From NCBI RefSeq assembly GCF_036010325.1, contig NZ_CP108549.1:1-64000 (forward strand): a DNA stretch of 64,000 nt. The letters are read 5' to 3'. A program made the translations under genes and the position numbers. This document shows positions 1-9,145 of the stretch, one piece after another. The stretch's first letter is position 1. Every line of letters begins with the position of its first letter. Origin of the DNA: Streptomyces sp. NBC_01210. GTDB lineage: Bacteria > Actinomycetota > Actinomycetes > Streptomycetales > Streptomycetaceae. The notes under the pieces are model-generated. The model had not been told where the DNA came from, searched no databases, and saw only the letters and a program-made list of their open reading frames with translations.

Positions 1-253
1 CGCCGCCGCTACGCGGCGGAAGATCCGTAGCCGCTCCGCGGCTACGCCGACTGCTCCGCAGCCGGTTCCTTGACTCGCTCCGCGAGTCAAGGGTGTCGGG
101 TCGGCGGGTGGAGTCCTGATCGCTCCGCGATCCGCCATCCACCCCGCCTTATGTAAGCGGTACGTGCCAACTTGGTTTGTAACTCAGGTTGATTGGGAAG
201 CCGCCCGCTCCGCGGTCGGCTTCAAGCTGGCTGCGGACCTCCGGCGCTTCGCC
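1..253. other. Telomere-like hairpin array at the end of a linear replicon
   Basis: The first 253 bases hold a series of short hairpins with three-base loops: 3-19 (7-bp perfect arms), 27-45 (8-bp perfect arms), 47-65 (8-bp arms, one mismatch), 68-92 (11-bp perfect arms), 118-132 (6-bp perfect arms), 198-222 (11-bp arms, one mismatch) and 243-253 (4-bp arms). Most have a GCTCCGC apex; the last has GCTTCGC. Streptomyces telomeres are known to consist of such clustered palindromes with these apices, which fold the 3' overhang for terminal-protein patching. The array begins at base 3 of the window and tap/tpg-like genes lie nearby. That this is the physical end is inference; the sequence differs from the canonical chromosomal telomere as I remember it. 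Confidence 0.65.
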
Positions 254-692
254 TTTCCTCTGCGGCACTCAGTGTGGTGCCTCCTGGTGCTTCAATGGAA
301 GCAGAAAACTATGTAAGTTTCTGTGATGTTGGCCCTCCCCCGTCTCCTCGGTCGGGACGATATGTCTAACGGTCTGTTCGAAAGTCCGCCACACCGCCAG
401 CCTCACAGGGCTGGCTTTCAGGAGGAATTGATTGAGTATCAGGCCTGTGGGATCCGTGCTTGGCGGGTTCCGGCATGCCTCACGTCGGGCGTGCCTCGTC
501 AGATGGACGCGGCCCGAGCCGGGGCACAACACGTCACCAGCATGCCTGCCGCGCGGCCAACGAGTTGCTCGCGATCATGCACGCGCGAGGAGATAGCCTC
601 GAATGAATCGTCGTCCAACACCGAACGCGCATACGCGAGATGGACCAGTTGCCGCGCCAACTCCAGCGTGAGGTCAGCCCTTTGGAGGCCGC
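254..692. other. Non-coding stretch, no gene recognised
   Basis: About 440 bases between the hairpin array and the first supported gene. The open frames here have no recognisable product and no convincing ribosome site. The last bases carry a good GGAGG ribosome site for the gene starting at 693. I see nothing else identifiable. Confidence 0.4.
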
Positions 693-2042
693 ATGCCTCG
701 CTATCTCGATCCCGAGGCCGCCAAGGCGAACATGATCGCCAAGAGGGTTTGGCCGATCTCCGTGTGGCCCGGGAGCGGCGAGCGGTGGCTGAGTGTCTGT
801 ATGGACTGCGGTGAATTCGTCGATCCGATCTACCGCAATGTGATGCGGCCGAACAGCGGCGGTTGCAGGCCGTGCGGCCGTGCTCGAGGGGCTGCCCTGC
901 GTAAGGTTCCGGAAAATCAGGCCGCGGCTGAGATGCGAGCCGCCGGGGTGGAGCCGCTGGAGGCATATCCGGGGGTGGACGCTCCTTGGCTCAGCCGGTG
1001 TTTGAGCGCGCTGTGTCCTGGGCTGTGGGAGGGCGATCCGGCCGATATCCGGCCGCGTCTGTCGGACGCACGCCTGAGCAGGGTGTCAGCGTGCAAGTAC
1101 TGTGCCCGGGTTGCTGTACGGCCCGAACGTGCGGTGTTTGAGATGATCCAGCGCGGCGTGGAGCCCCAGGAGCCGTACAAGGCGGCCGGCAGGCCTTGGC
1201 CCTGTGTCTGCCTGAAGTGCGGGGCGGACGACATCGCCCCCAGCTACGCCAACGTCGTCCTCACCGGACAGGGAGGGTGCCAGCGTTGCGGTGGGAGGAT
1301 GCGCGTACCCGAGGAGCAGGCCGTGAGCGAGCTCCTCGCCGCCGGTGCCCAGCCCTTTGAGCCGTACCCGGGGGTCAACGAGCGCTGGCGCAGCCGGTGC
1401 CTGGCTCCCGAGTGCCCTGGGCCGCCAGAGCGGATCATCTATCCGCGGCTCGGATGGGTCCGGCGCGGTGCCCAGGCGTGCAAGTGGTGCGCCGGTGTCG
1501 TCATCGCTGGCGATGAGGCGCACGGCATCATGGTGGCAGCGGGTCTGGAGCCACTGGAGCCGTATCCGGGAGTGCGCGAGCGCTGGAAGTGCCGATGCGT
1601 GAACCAGGTGTGCGGGGCAGAGGTGTTTCCCACCCTGGGCAGTGTGAACAGCCGTGGCACGGGTTGTTCCGAGTGCGCCGAATACGGATTCAAGCGTGAC
1701 CGGCCCGCCCTCGTGTATCTACTGCACCACCAGGGCCTGCAGGCAGCGAAGGTCGGGATCTGCAACCTGAGGACCGGTCGGATCGAGAAGCACCGCGGCC
1801 GGGGTTGGCAGCTGTACAACACTTTGTCCTTCACGCGTGGCCGTGACGCCGAGCGGCTGGAGCGGGAGATCCTCGCCGAGTGGCGGGCTCAGGACTGGAA
1901 GCCTGTGCGCAACGCAGGCCACGCTTACGACGGCTGGACCGAGACAACTGCTCTCGGTGGTGACATCTGTGTGGCGACGTTGTGGGACGGCGTGTTGGAG
2001 TTGCGCAGCCTGCTGGAGCTGGAACCCCGTGGTGCTCGGTGA
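693..2042 (+). CDS. Zinc-ribbon repeat protein with C-terminal GIY-YIG-like nuclease domain
   Basis: 449 aa. Residues about 10-330 hold five tandem units of ~65 residues, each with a W-x-C or R-C segment and a later C-x2-C pair, resembling treble-clef/zinc-ribbon repeats of phage- and plasmid-borne proteins. The phrase EPYPGV recurs at the same place in several units. From about residue 335 a GIY-YIG-like domain follows: a VYLL strand (the GIY position), KVGIC (the YIG position), an Arg in RIEKHR and a Glu in LEREIL, the usual four landmarks. The likely role is a DNA-binding nuclease acting on replicon DNA. The start is supported by GGAGG five bases upstream. Domains are assigned by eye; the substrate is unknown. 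Confidence 0.75.
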   Translation: MPRYLDPEAAKANMIAKRVWPISVWPGSGERWLSVCMDCGEFVDPIYRNVMRPNSGGCRPCGRARGAALRKVPENQAAAEMRAAGVEPLEAYPGVDAPWLSRCLSALCPGLWEGDPADIRPRLSDARLSRVSACKYCARVAVRPERAVFEMIQRGVEPQEPYKAAGRPWPCVCLKCGADDIAPSYANVVLTGQGGCQRCGGRMRVPEEQAVSELLAAGAQPFEPYPGVNERWRSRCLAPECPGPPERIIYPRLGWVRRGAQACKWCAGVVIAGDEAHGIMVAAGLEPLEPYPGVRERWKCRCVNQVCGAEVFPTLGSVNSRGTGCSECAEYGFKRDRPALVYLLHHQGLQAAKVGICNLRTGRIEKHRGRGWQLYNTLSFTRGRDAERLEREILAEWRAQDWKPVRNAGHAYDGWTETTALGGDICVATLWDGVLELRSLLELEPRGAR

Positions 2043-2347
2043 CGGGCAGCAGTCCGTCGGCCTGATCAGAACGATCAACGTTCGCCGGCCTCTACCGGTT
2101 GCGGAGGGCCCACCGCGCGGTGGGAGTTGTGGTGGTTCGCTGTCCGGCGGGTGGTGTCGGCGTATTCGTTGAAGTGCTCAACTCGGGCGGAGCAGCCGCT
2201 TGCTCGGGTGCGAGCGCCGTTGCCGCGCCGTGGCCAGCGTCGAGTCTCGCTCTGGTCCCGAACTACGTTGGGGGCACGGACGCTTGTGCGATGTGGCCGG
2301 GTCAGAGGCGACTCCGCATAGTCGCGTCTGACTGAGGCCGGGCCCGC
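2043..2347. other. Intergenic stretch, nothing recognised
   Basis: About 305 bases between the convergent zinc-ribbon gene and first helicase gene. It contains only short shadow frames. I see no strong terminator hairpin and no recognisable gene remnant. Confidence 0.4.
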
Positions 2348-4792
2348 TTAACCGGACTCGCGAAAAGTCCAGTCTGCCTGGAGGATCTCCGCCATCAAGT
2401 GGTTCTGCTCGTCGGTGAGTTGACTGGCATTCCGCTTGGAACGTGCCTTGCTGAGCCACGGTCCGATCATGATCCGTTCTCCGTCGACCTCGACCCATTC
2501 CCGGGAGCCGGGCGGTCGGTTCCAGCGCTCGACGAAGACCCGGAGGATCTGTGCGGTCTGCTCGAAGGAACGACGGGGCCGCCTTGCTGCGGGTGAGCTC
2601 ATCTGCTGTGCACGTGTCAGGGGAGCGGCGGCCGGGGTCAGTTCCAGGCGAGTAAGGAGGTCGCGTTGTCCGGGGGTGAGCTGGTTCCAGGTGGAGAACT
2701 GGCGGTGCAGCCAGCTTCCCGCCTTTACCTCGTCGATCACCGTGTCGCGGCGCAGCGTGGTCGGGCTGTGGCCGGCTTCGATGTGGCGTCGTAGGAGGTG
2801 GTATTTGCGGTGCCAGTCAGGGCCGTACGGGAGGGTCCAGTGGGGGTCGATGGTGGCGAGCTGGGCGTGGCGGTCGGGGTGGAGGCGATTGTTGCGGGCG
2901 AGGGCTCGTTGGCTGACGAGGAATTGGCCGCCGGGTTGGTGGAGGGGGATGGCGAGGTGGCCGTGCTCGGTGTGGAAGGCGGTGACGGTGGTGAGGTGGC
3001 CCTTCCAGGAGGCTTCGTGGTCGTCCCAGATCATGCCGAGCGCGTCGAGTTCGGCAATCCAGTCCTCGGTGACAATGCCTTGTCTGCGGGCGGTGCGCTG
3101 GCCGGCGATGAAGGTGCCGAGTCGGTAGCCGTAGGCGTCTTCGTAGTCGGTGGGGACGCGTAGGTGGTGGTGTTCGGTGTGGAAGCGGGTCGCGGCCGCC
3201 AGGCCTGCCCTGCGTGGGGCGGAGAGGATTGCGTTGTCGGCGGGCCAGGCGATCAGGTCCATGGCCTGGGCGATGCTGTCGGGGTTGAGGGTGAAGTCGA
3301 AGCGGAAGCGGCGGGCCAGGAGGGTGCGGGTGCCCTGCTCGAGGCGGTGTTTGGCGGTGGTGCGGGGGGCCCGGGCGGCGATGGTCTGGTCGTGGTGGCG
3401 CAGGGCGGCGGTGACGAGCCAGAGGGCCTCGTAGGGTGTGCCGAGGAGGTCGGTGGGATCGGCGCCGTGGGGGATGTAGGCGGGGATGACGAGGCTGGCG
3501 GTCTTCGTGGTCTGGGTGGGGGGTTTGCGCAGGGCGCGGCCCAGCGCCTGGACGATGCGGCGGACGCTGGCAGTGCGGTCGGCGAAGACGACCGCGTCGA
3601 CGGCCGGCAGGTCGATCCCCTCCCCCAGCACTTGGGAGTTGGTCAGCACGGCGCGGTCGGCGGTGGCGAAGTCGGTGAGGATGTCGTGGCGCTGGCCGGG
3701 GGTGTGGGTGCCGTTGATCGACTGGACCACCAGGTCGCTCGCCCAGACGGGGCGTTGGTCCTCGGCGAGGGTGCGCAGGGTGTGGGGGAACTGGCGGGCG
3801 AAGTCGGTGGCGTCGGCGACCTGTTGGAAGTACACGATCACGTGGTGGAGGTCGTGTTCGGTCATCGCTTTGAGGACGGCCAGGTGCAGCGCGGTGGTGC
3901 GGCGCACGGTCGGGCCAAAGCCGGAGTGCGCCTCGGGGGTGGTCAGTACGGTGCGCAGCTGGGTGTCGGTGATCGTGGGGACGACCAGTTGGTAGTCGGC
4001 GAGAACTCCGTCTTCGATGGCGTCCGCGTGGCTGTAGGTGTGCAGGCGGGGGCCGAAGGTTTTGACATCTGCCATGGAGGCGACGAGGGCCGGGGTGTCC
4101 CAGGCGGGGGCGGTCGCGGCGGTACGTCTGGGCTGGGGGTGGGTGGTGGGTGCTTCGGTTAGGCGGGGCGGGTCCCATTCGTAGGGGGTGGCGGTCAGGT
4201 AGAGCCGGCGGTCGGCCCGGATGCGGGTGTGGTCATGCAGGACGGTCCAGTCCTTGTCCCAGCTTCCTGCGGTGCGGTGCGCCTCATCCACGATCAGCAG
4301 GTCGAAGGTTGGCACAGGAGCGGGGGTGTGCTGGGTCTGTTCGATCTTCGGGAGGGAGTCGAGCGTGACGAAGACGGTGGCGTGCTCGTGCCGGGCCAGC
4401 CAAGTCGCCAGGAACTCCGGGTTGTTGGTGCTGTGGACAGCGGCTCCGGCCAGGACGGGGTGCCTGCCCGCGGCCAGGGACGAGATGGCCATCATCACTT
4501 CCCGGCGTCCGTCGTTGCGGGCCGTCTGGGCCCACTGGGAGATGAGGTCCAGGCTCGGCACGGCGATGAGCAGGTGCCGGGCATCAAGGGCCTCGGCGGT
4601 CCGCAGCGCGGTGAGTGTCTTGCCGGTGCCGCAGGCCGAGACCGCGTGTCCGCGGGTCCGCGCGCGTGCGAGGTGGCGTGCCGCGCTGTCGACCGCCCGT
4701 TGTTGGTCCGGGCGCAGTGAGAGCCGGGCAGGGCGGGCTTGGGAGGCAGTGACAGCCGAGATTTCGGCGAGGGGCTCGTCGGGGGAAGACAT
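2348..4792 (-). CDS. Superfamily 2 DEAD/DEAH helicase with helicase-associated (HA) repeats
   Basis: 814 aa. Walker A is at residues 52-59 (SACGTGKT), the DEAH box (VDEAHRTAG) near 170, motif III LYLTATP, and motifs V/VI as EGIDLPAVDAVVF and QALGRALRKP. The C-terminal third has HA units (FHTEHxHLxVP ... LDALGMIWD) followed by a basic tail. Helicases of this kind, including ttrA of linear Streptomyces replicons, lie next to telomeres and have been linked to conjugal transfer of ends. Its position 2.3 kb from the hairpin array fits, but I cannot say it is the ttrA orthologue. It is transcribed towards the end and is a distant paralogue of the helicase at 5501-7873. Confidence 0.85.
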   Translation of the reverse strand: MSSPDEPLAEISAVTASQARPARLSLRPDQQRAVDSAARHLARARTRGHAVSACGTGKTLTALRTAEALDARHLLIAVPSLDLISQWAQTARNDGRREVMMAISSLAAGRHPVLAGAAVHSTNNPEFLATWLARHEHATVFVTLDSLPKIEQTQHTPAPVPTFDLLIVDEAHRTAGSWDKDWTVLHDHTRIRADRRLYLTATPYEWDPPRLTEAPTTHPQPRRTAATAPAWDTPALVASMADVKTFGPRLHTYSHADAIEDGVLADYQLVVPTITDTQLRTVLTTPEAHSGFGPTVRRTTALHLAVLKAMTEHDLHHVIVYFQQVADATDFARQFPHTLRTLAEDQRPVWASDLVVQSINGTHTPGQRHDILTDFATADRAVLTNSQVLGEGIDLPAVDAVVFADRTASVRRIVQALGRALRKPPTQTTKTASLVIPAYIPHGADPTDLLGTPYEALWLVTAALRHHDQTIAARAPRTTAKHRLEQGTRTLLARRFRFDFTLNPDSIAQAMDLIAWPADNAILSAPRRAGLAAATRFHTEHHHLRVPTDYEDAYGYRLGTFIAGQRTARRQGIVTEDWIAELDALGMIWDDHEASWKGHLTTVTAFHTEHGHLAIPLHQPGGQFLVSQRALARNNRLHPDRHAQLATIDPHWTLPYGPDWHRKYHLLRRHIEAGHSPTTLRRDTVIDEVKAGSWLHRQFSTWNQLTPGQRDLLTRLELTPAAAPLTRAQQMSSPAARRPRRSFEQTAQILRVFVERWNRPPGSREWVEVDGERIMIGPWLSKARSKRNASQLTDEQNHLMAEILQADWTFRESG

Positions 4793-4942
4793 GGGGCAGG
4801 GTCCTCAGTGCGCGAGGGAACGGCGGCCGGCGAGATCCATCGTGTCGTTTGTCCTTCGCTGAATGGCGTTGCGGAGGCCCGTGGCGGCGGGCGTGGGTCG
4901 TGTCGTGCAACGTTAGGGGATGTCGTGGGGCTGGTCTGGAGG

Positions 4943-5458
4943 CTAGGCGAACAAGGCTTCCACCAGGACTGCTTGGAGCGTTCCTTCTACTAGGGCGGCC
5001 GTGATTTCAGCTGCGGAGGGGTCCCCGGTGAGGCCGGTGCACAGGACCGCGCAGGACTCTTTTTGAACCATCTTCCACATCGCGTCGGACAGAACGGTGG
5101 CTGGGACACGGATGGTCGGCGTCTCTTCAAGGGTGGGGCCCTCGTAGTAGATGCCCCTGAAGGTGCGGTCCCGAGTGGCGAAGACTGCCTTCCATTTCTG
5201 GTGGGCCTCAGGGATGACGTCTCCCTGCCAGGGCGGCCAGGTGAAGCGGCTTCGATCGACGTCGGTCTCGTCCGGGTGGGGGGAGGCCGGGTCGGTGACG
5301 GTGCTCAATACGATCACGATCACGTCGGTGCCCAGAGTGAATTCGTTGACGAGTTCGGTCAGGCGGTTGACCTGTACCTGTGAGGTGGGGAGCGTGACGT
5401 GGGTGAGGCCGATGTTGAAGGCAGGCAGCCGGCCGGGTGAGTGGGGCGGTGTCGTCAT
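4943..5458 (-). CDS. Small unknown protein between two terminal helicases
   Basis: 171 aa from ATG at 5458; a GTG at 5494 is an alternative. The ATG has AGGAG about 12 bases upstream, inside a GGAGTACTCC palindrome. The protein has an alternating hydrophobic stretch (TDVIVIVLS) and no cysteine pairs, signal peptide or membrane segment. I do not recognise the family. It starts about 40 bases after the 5501-7873 helicase stop on the same strand, so probably shares its transcript. The role is unknown; helicase partner is a guess from position. Confidence 0.6.
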   Translation of the reverse strand: MTTPPHSPGRLPAFNIGLTHVTLPTSQVQVNRLTELVNEFTLGTDVIVIVLSTVTDPASPHPDETDVDRSRFTWPPWQGDVIPEAHQKWKAVFATRDRTFRGIYYEGPTLEETPTIRVPATVLSDAMWKMVQKESCAVLCTGLTGDPSAAEITAALVEGTLQAVLVEALFA

Positions 5459-5500
5459 GATGCCGGAGTACTCCTGTGGTCTGCTGGTGCGCACGGCGGT

Positions 5501-7873
5501 TCAGGTTGTGCTGTGCCGGTGGCGTGAGGTCCAGCGCATGTCGAGGGCTTCCAGGGCGTCCAGTTGTTCCCGGGAGAGGGTTTGCGGGGCGCGCCGTTTC
5601 TCGGCGAGCCACCTCCCCAAGCCGAATTCGGGGCCGTCTTCGCAGGTGTAGTTGCAGGGAACGTCCAGGTGATGGTGACGGCGGCGGTATGTGTAGGCGG
5701 CCTGCAGTCCTCGGGCGAAGGCCCGTTGTGAGGCGCTACGGGGGTGGCGCAGCAGGAGGGCCAGGGGGTGCTCGATGGGGAGGTCGCCCAGGAGGTGGTG
5801 CTGGTAGGTCTCGAGTCCGGTGAGGTTGTCGATCTGGTTGGCCAGCCACTGGGTGAGCAGTGGGACAGTGCCGGTGAGTTGGTGCGGGCCGGGGAAGATC
5901 AGGGTGTTGTCGCGCGCGGCGGCGTGGGCGTGGGCGTAGGTGCGTTTCCATTCGGCTTTGCCTTTGGCGTTCCACCAGGGGTAGATCTCGTTCAGGGCCC
6001 TTTGGTAGCAGTGGGGCAGGCGGCGGGTGGTGGCTTCTTTTCGGCGTTCAGCGAGCCAGCGGCCCAGGTGTAGGCCTTGGTGGTGTTCGGCCCACCGGGG
6101 TGCGAGGTGTCCGTGGTGGGTGACGTAGTCGCGGGCGATGAGGAGTTTGCGTTCGATGCTGTGCGGGGGGTGTTCCCAGATCATGCCGAGCGTGTCCAGC
6201 GCCTCGATGCGTTCAGGCAGGAGCAGGCCGTTCTTGCGCATGGAGCGCTGCACACCGGTCCACCAGCCGAGGTGGAAACGGCCGTGGAGGTAGAGGCTGG
6301 GGACATCGAGGTGACCGTGTTGGGTGTGGAAGTCGGTGGCGACTTCGAAGGCGGCTTCCCATACGCGGTTGGGGGCCATGACGTCGTTCAGGTCGAGGAC
6401 GGGGATGATCTCGTCGGCGCGTTCCGGGGGCGGGGCGAGCTGAGGGGTGGCGGTGGGGTCGGTCGGGTACCGGAAGTGGTCGACGAGGTGGAAGGTGTGC
6501 TCGTCGTAGACGTCGAGGTCGATGAGGACCCGGTAGATCAGGTGGAAGGCGGTCTTCTTGACGGCCTCTGCGAGGGTTTCGCCGGGGGCCATGTAGATGG
6601 GGATGACGATGGTGGAGATCTTGCCGTCGCCGGGGGTCTGGCGCAGGGCGCGTCCGATGGACTGGATGATGTCGATGGTGCTGGTCTTGGGGTGGGCGAA
6701 GAGCAGGGAGTCGATGGCGGGGATGTCGACGCCTTCGGCGCAGCAGCGGCAGTTGGTGAGGACGGCCCGGCGGGGCGGCTGCTGTGAGGTGGGGGTGTTG
6801 AGGGGGGTGTCGGCGAAGGCGGTGTAGTTCTTGTGGCGTTCGAAGGGGGTCTGTCTGGAGCTGACGGTGCCGACCTGCAGGGGGGTGCGGTAGGCCGGGG
6901 GCATGAGGGCTGCGGTCTCGTGGAGTGTGTCGGCGCAGACTTCCGCCGCGTCGATGCAGGGGTGGAAGGTCAGGGTGCGGCGCAGGTCGTAGCGGTGCTG
7001 TGCGACCAGCAGGGCGACTTGGGCGGCTGCGGCACGCAGTGCTTCGCCGCTCCAGGTGTTTGCGGGGAGCCGGTTCAGGAGGCCGCGTAGGTCTTCGTTT
7101 CTGATGACGACGCCGGCGATGCGGTAGTCGGCGAGGAGTCCTTCGTCGATCGCTTCTCTCAGGGAGATGCGGTAGACGACGGGCCCGTAGATGCTCACGT
7201 CGTCCATGGAGGCGATGACGGTGTCGGAGCTGATGCCCTGGGCGCGGGCTTTCTTCTCGTCGAGGATGCGGGGTGTGGCGGTCATGTAGAGGCGGTGGCG
7301 GGCGGGGAGTTTGTCGTCGTGGTGGACGCGGGCCCACGGTTTGTTGTAGTCACCGGCGGTGCGGTGTGCTTCGTCGGCGACCACGACGTCCCAGCGGGGC
7401 AGGTGGAAGTCGTGGTGGGCTTCGACGACCTTGTCGAGGGAGTCGTAGGTGCAGAACACGTTGAGCGGTCCGTGGGTGTCGGCTGCCTGCCCGGCCAGTT
7501 CGTCGCCGGTATGGATCATGGTGAGGACGCCAACCAGGTACGGGTCTGCCGGGTGGTCTGAGGAACAGACTCCGAGGTAGCGTCCGGGGCGTCCTTCGCG
7601 GTGCCATGCCTTTGCGGTCTGCTCGAGCAGTCGCAGTGAGGGTACGAGGACCAGGGAGACGCCTTCGGGCGCGGTTTCCTGGACGACGTGCAGGGCTACC
7701 AGAGTCTTTCCGGTGCCGGTGGCCATGAAGACGGTGGCGCGGCGGTAGCCCTCGATGAAGCTGCTCACGCAGGCGTCCGCGGCGCACTGCTGGCGTCCGC
7801 GCAGACGGGTCTTCAGGCGCCGGGCAGAGGCAGGGGCGGTCGAGTCCGGGCGGATGCGCGTCGTCGGGGCCAT
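5501..7873 (-). CDS. Superfamily 2 helicase with HA repeats, second terminal-type copy
   Basis: 790 aa. The ATG at 7873 is chosen because GGGAGGACC precedes it directly; the frame stays open upstream to 9097 but that part overlaps the TniQ gene and is low-complexity. Walker A is at 51-57 (ATGTGKT), the DEAH box in VADEAHRTAG, motif III LYMTATP, and motif VI QSIGRALRQTP. The C-terminal half has at least three HA units (HTQHGHLDVPSLY ... LDTLGMIWE and similar). The family is as for the 2348-4792 helicase, but divergence is high, so this is an old duplication or separate acquisition. Decayed pieces of HA helicases lie at 39.0 and 58.0 kb. Confidence 0.85.
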   Translation of the reverse strand: MAPTTRIRPDSTAPASARRLKTRLRGRQQCAADACVSSFIEGYRRATVFMATGTGKTLVALHVVQETAPEGVSLVLVPSLRLLEQTAKAWHREGRPGRYLGVCSSDHPADPYLVGVLTMIHTGDELAGQAADTHGPLNVFCTYDSLDKVVEAHHDFHLPRWDVVVADEAHRTAGDYNKPWARVHHDDKLPARHRLYMTATPRILDEKKARAQGISSDTVIASMDDVSIYGPVVYRISLREAIDEGLLADYRIAGVVIRNEDLRGLLNRLPANTWSGEALRAAAAQVALLVAQHRYDLRRTLTFHPCIDAAEVCADTLHETAALMPPAYRTPLQVGTVSSRQTPFERHKNYTAFADTPLNTPTSQQPPRRAVLTNCRCCAEGVDIPAIDSLLFAHPKTSTIDIIQSIGRALRQTPGDGKISTIVIPIYMAPGETLAEAVKKTAFHLIYRVLIDLDVYDEHTFHLVDHFRYPTDPTATPQLAPPPERADEIIPVLDLNDVMAPNRVWEAAFEVATDFHTQHGHLDVPSLYLHGRFHLGWWTGVQRSMRKNGLLLPERIEALDTLGMIWEHPPHSIERKLLIARDYVTHHGHLAPRWAEHHQGLHLGRWLAERRKEATTRRLPHCYQRALNEIYPWWNAKGKAEWKRTYAHAHAAARDNTLIFPGPHQLTGTVPLLTQWLANQIDNLTGLETYQHHLLGDLPIEHPLALLLRHPRSASQRAFARGLQAAYTYRRRHHHLDVPCNYTCEDGPEFGLGRWLAEKRRAPQTLSREQLDALEALDMRWTSRHRHSTT

Positions 7874-8046
7874 GGTCCTCCCTGGTGATGGCGTGCGCGT
7901 GCACCTGGTTTCCAGGGTGGAAGGGGTGTGCGGTGCTGCGGCAGGACGTTCGCCTGGGTTCGCCCGAACGAGTGCTGGCGCTCTTGACCGCCTGCTGCCG
8001 GGCCGGTCACGGTGCCCGCGGTGGCAGTTTCGGCGGAAGGACAGCT

Positions 8047-9090
8047 GTGCTGAACGATCCCGGCCTGTACGGGCCTCGCAGGGCGCTGCCGCTGCGCGTG
8101 GGGCCGGTGGCGGGTGAGTCGACAGGGTCGTTCGTGAACCGGCTCGCACACGCCAACGGTCTGAGCCTGGCTGATTTTCTCGACCGGGTCGGACAGGGCG
8201 ACGCATCCGTGGACCCGCCGCGGGTGGAGAAGTACCCGCAGTGCACCGAGATGTACGTGAACGAGGCGGGGCTGCTCTATCTGTCTGTCCTGGCTGACCG
8301 GTCGCCTGGTCTTCTGCAGCAGGATCTGCCCAGTCTGGGCGCAGAGCGGCTGCTGGCGGGCGAGAAGGAGGAAGCGGCGGAGTGGAAGTGGCCCTGGGAG
8401 CCGCTGGCGGGGCATCTCGTGCGGCACTGCGCGCTGTGCGGTGATGAGCTAGGTGTCGGCGAGCCGGTGTGGCTGATGTCGCCGGACAGTTGGCAGGTGT
8501 GCCTGCGGCACGGTTACTGGTCGGACGACTCCCGCGGCCGTGGTCCGGACTTCGTTCAGCTGGCCGAACTGCCCGAGACGCTGACGGCGCACCGCGTGCG
8601 GCAGCAGTTGGCCGCACGCTGGGGGCCGGCCGGTGAGGAGTTGTTCGCCGATGCCTTCCAGGTCGCGGTGTACTGGTGGACGCGGATGCCGGACACCGTG
8701 TGCTGGGTGCAGCGGGCCTGGACGGCTGGGCTGGGCGCGCGGGAGATGCGGGCGGCCCCGCTGGTGATCTACCCGGAGGCGGCGCAGCTCGCAGGCGCCA
8801 TGCTGGACTTCGAACGGGCGGGGCAGCGGGATGCGGCGGGCCGGGCCCGGTGGCTCGCGGACGTGGAGCAGTTGATGGTCCGGTGGGGGGTGGACCTGGC
8901 TGAAGGGCGTCAGGCGCTGCTGGTATGGCTGGGGCGCCACCGTATGGGAGTGCCCGCTGCGTCCCGTCCGGCCGACCAGTGTCGCCTGATGCTGGCGTCG
9001 GGGCACGACCGGATCGCGTCCCGGACCGGTTCGGTGCGCCAGCGCTCGTGCCTGACCTGGCAGTTGGGCATGACGGCTGCCGACATGTAG
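8047..9090 (+). CDS. tniQ: TniQ-family protein (transposition target-selection type)
   Basis: 347 aa from GTG at 8047 (GGAAGG about eight bases upstream); the open frame extends up to 7885. The N-terminus has the TniQ hallmark: LPLRV, then GES and SFVNRLAHANGLS, followed by a zinc-ribbon-like C-x2-C plus a VCLRHG segment around residues 115-145. TniQ/TnsD proteins recruit Tn7-like transposition machinery to a target. No tnsABC gene is adjacent; a set lies at 39.6-44.0 kb on the same strand. The gene is divergent from the upstream helicase and convergent with the initiator tRNA, separated from it by a strong hairpin. It may be an orphan or part of a larger Tn7-like element. Confidence 0.75.
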   Translation: MLNDPGLYGPRRALPLRVGPVAGESTGSFVNRLAHANGLSLADFLDRVGQGDASVDPPRVEKYPQCTEMYVNEAGLLYLSVLADRSPGLLQQDLPSLGAERLLAGEKEEAAEWKWPWEPLAGHLVRHCALCGDELGVGEPVWLMSPDSWQVCLRHGYWSDDSRGRGPDFVQLAELPETLTAHRVRQQLAARWGPAGEELFADAFQVAVYWWTRMPDTVCWVQRAWTAGLGAREMRAAPLVIYPEAAQLAGAMLDFERAGQRDAAGRARWLADVEQLMVRWGVDLAEGRQALLVWLGRHRMGVPAASRPADQCRLMLASGHDRIASRTGSVRQRSCLTWQLGMTAADM

Positions 9091-9099
9091 GCCTCATAC

Positions 9100-9140
9100 G
9101 GGTGGGGGGCTCCGAACCGTACGGTTCGGAGCCCCCACCC
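9100..9140. terminator. Bidirectional hairpin terminator between tniQ-like gene and tRNA
   Basis: Two arms of 20-21 bases meet with almost no loop at 9120/9121 (CCGAACCGT / ACGGTTCGG at the centre), with one extra G in the left arm. It sits 10 bases after the tniQ-like stop and 6 bases before the 3' end of the oppositely oriented tRNA, so it can end both transcripts. Confidence 0.8.
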
Positions 9141-9145
9141 TGCAG

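Noticed and set aside
3164..4162. Gly/Val-rich plus-strand frame inside the first helicase gene
   Set aside because: Low-complexity shadow of the helicase; no start context or domain.
7874..9097. N-terminal extension of the second helicase to 9097
   Set aside because: The added residues are Pro/Arg/Ala low-complexity and overlap the TniQ-like gene; ATG 7873 has a perfect ribosome site.
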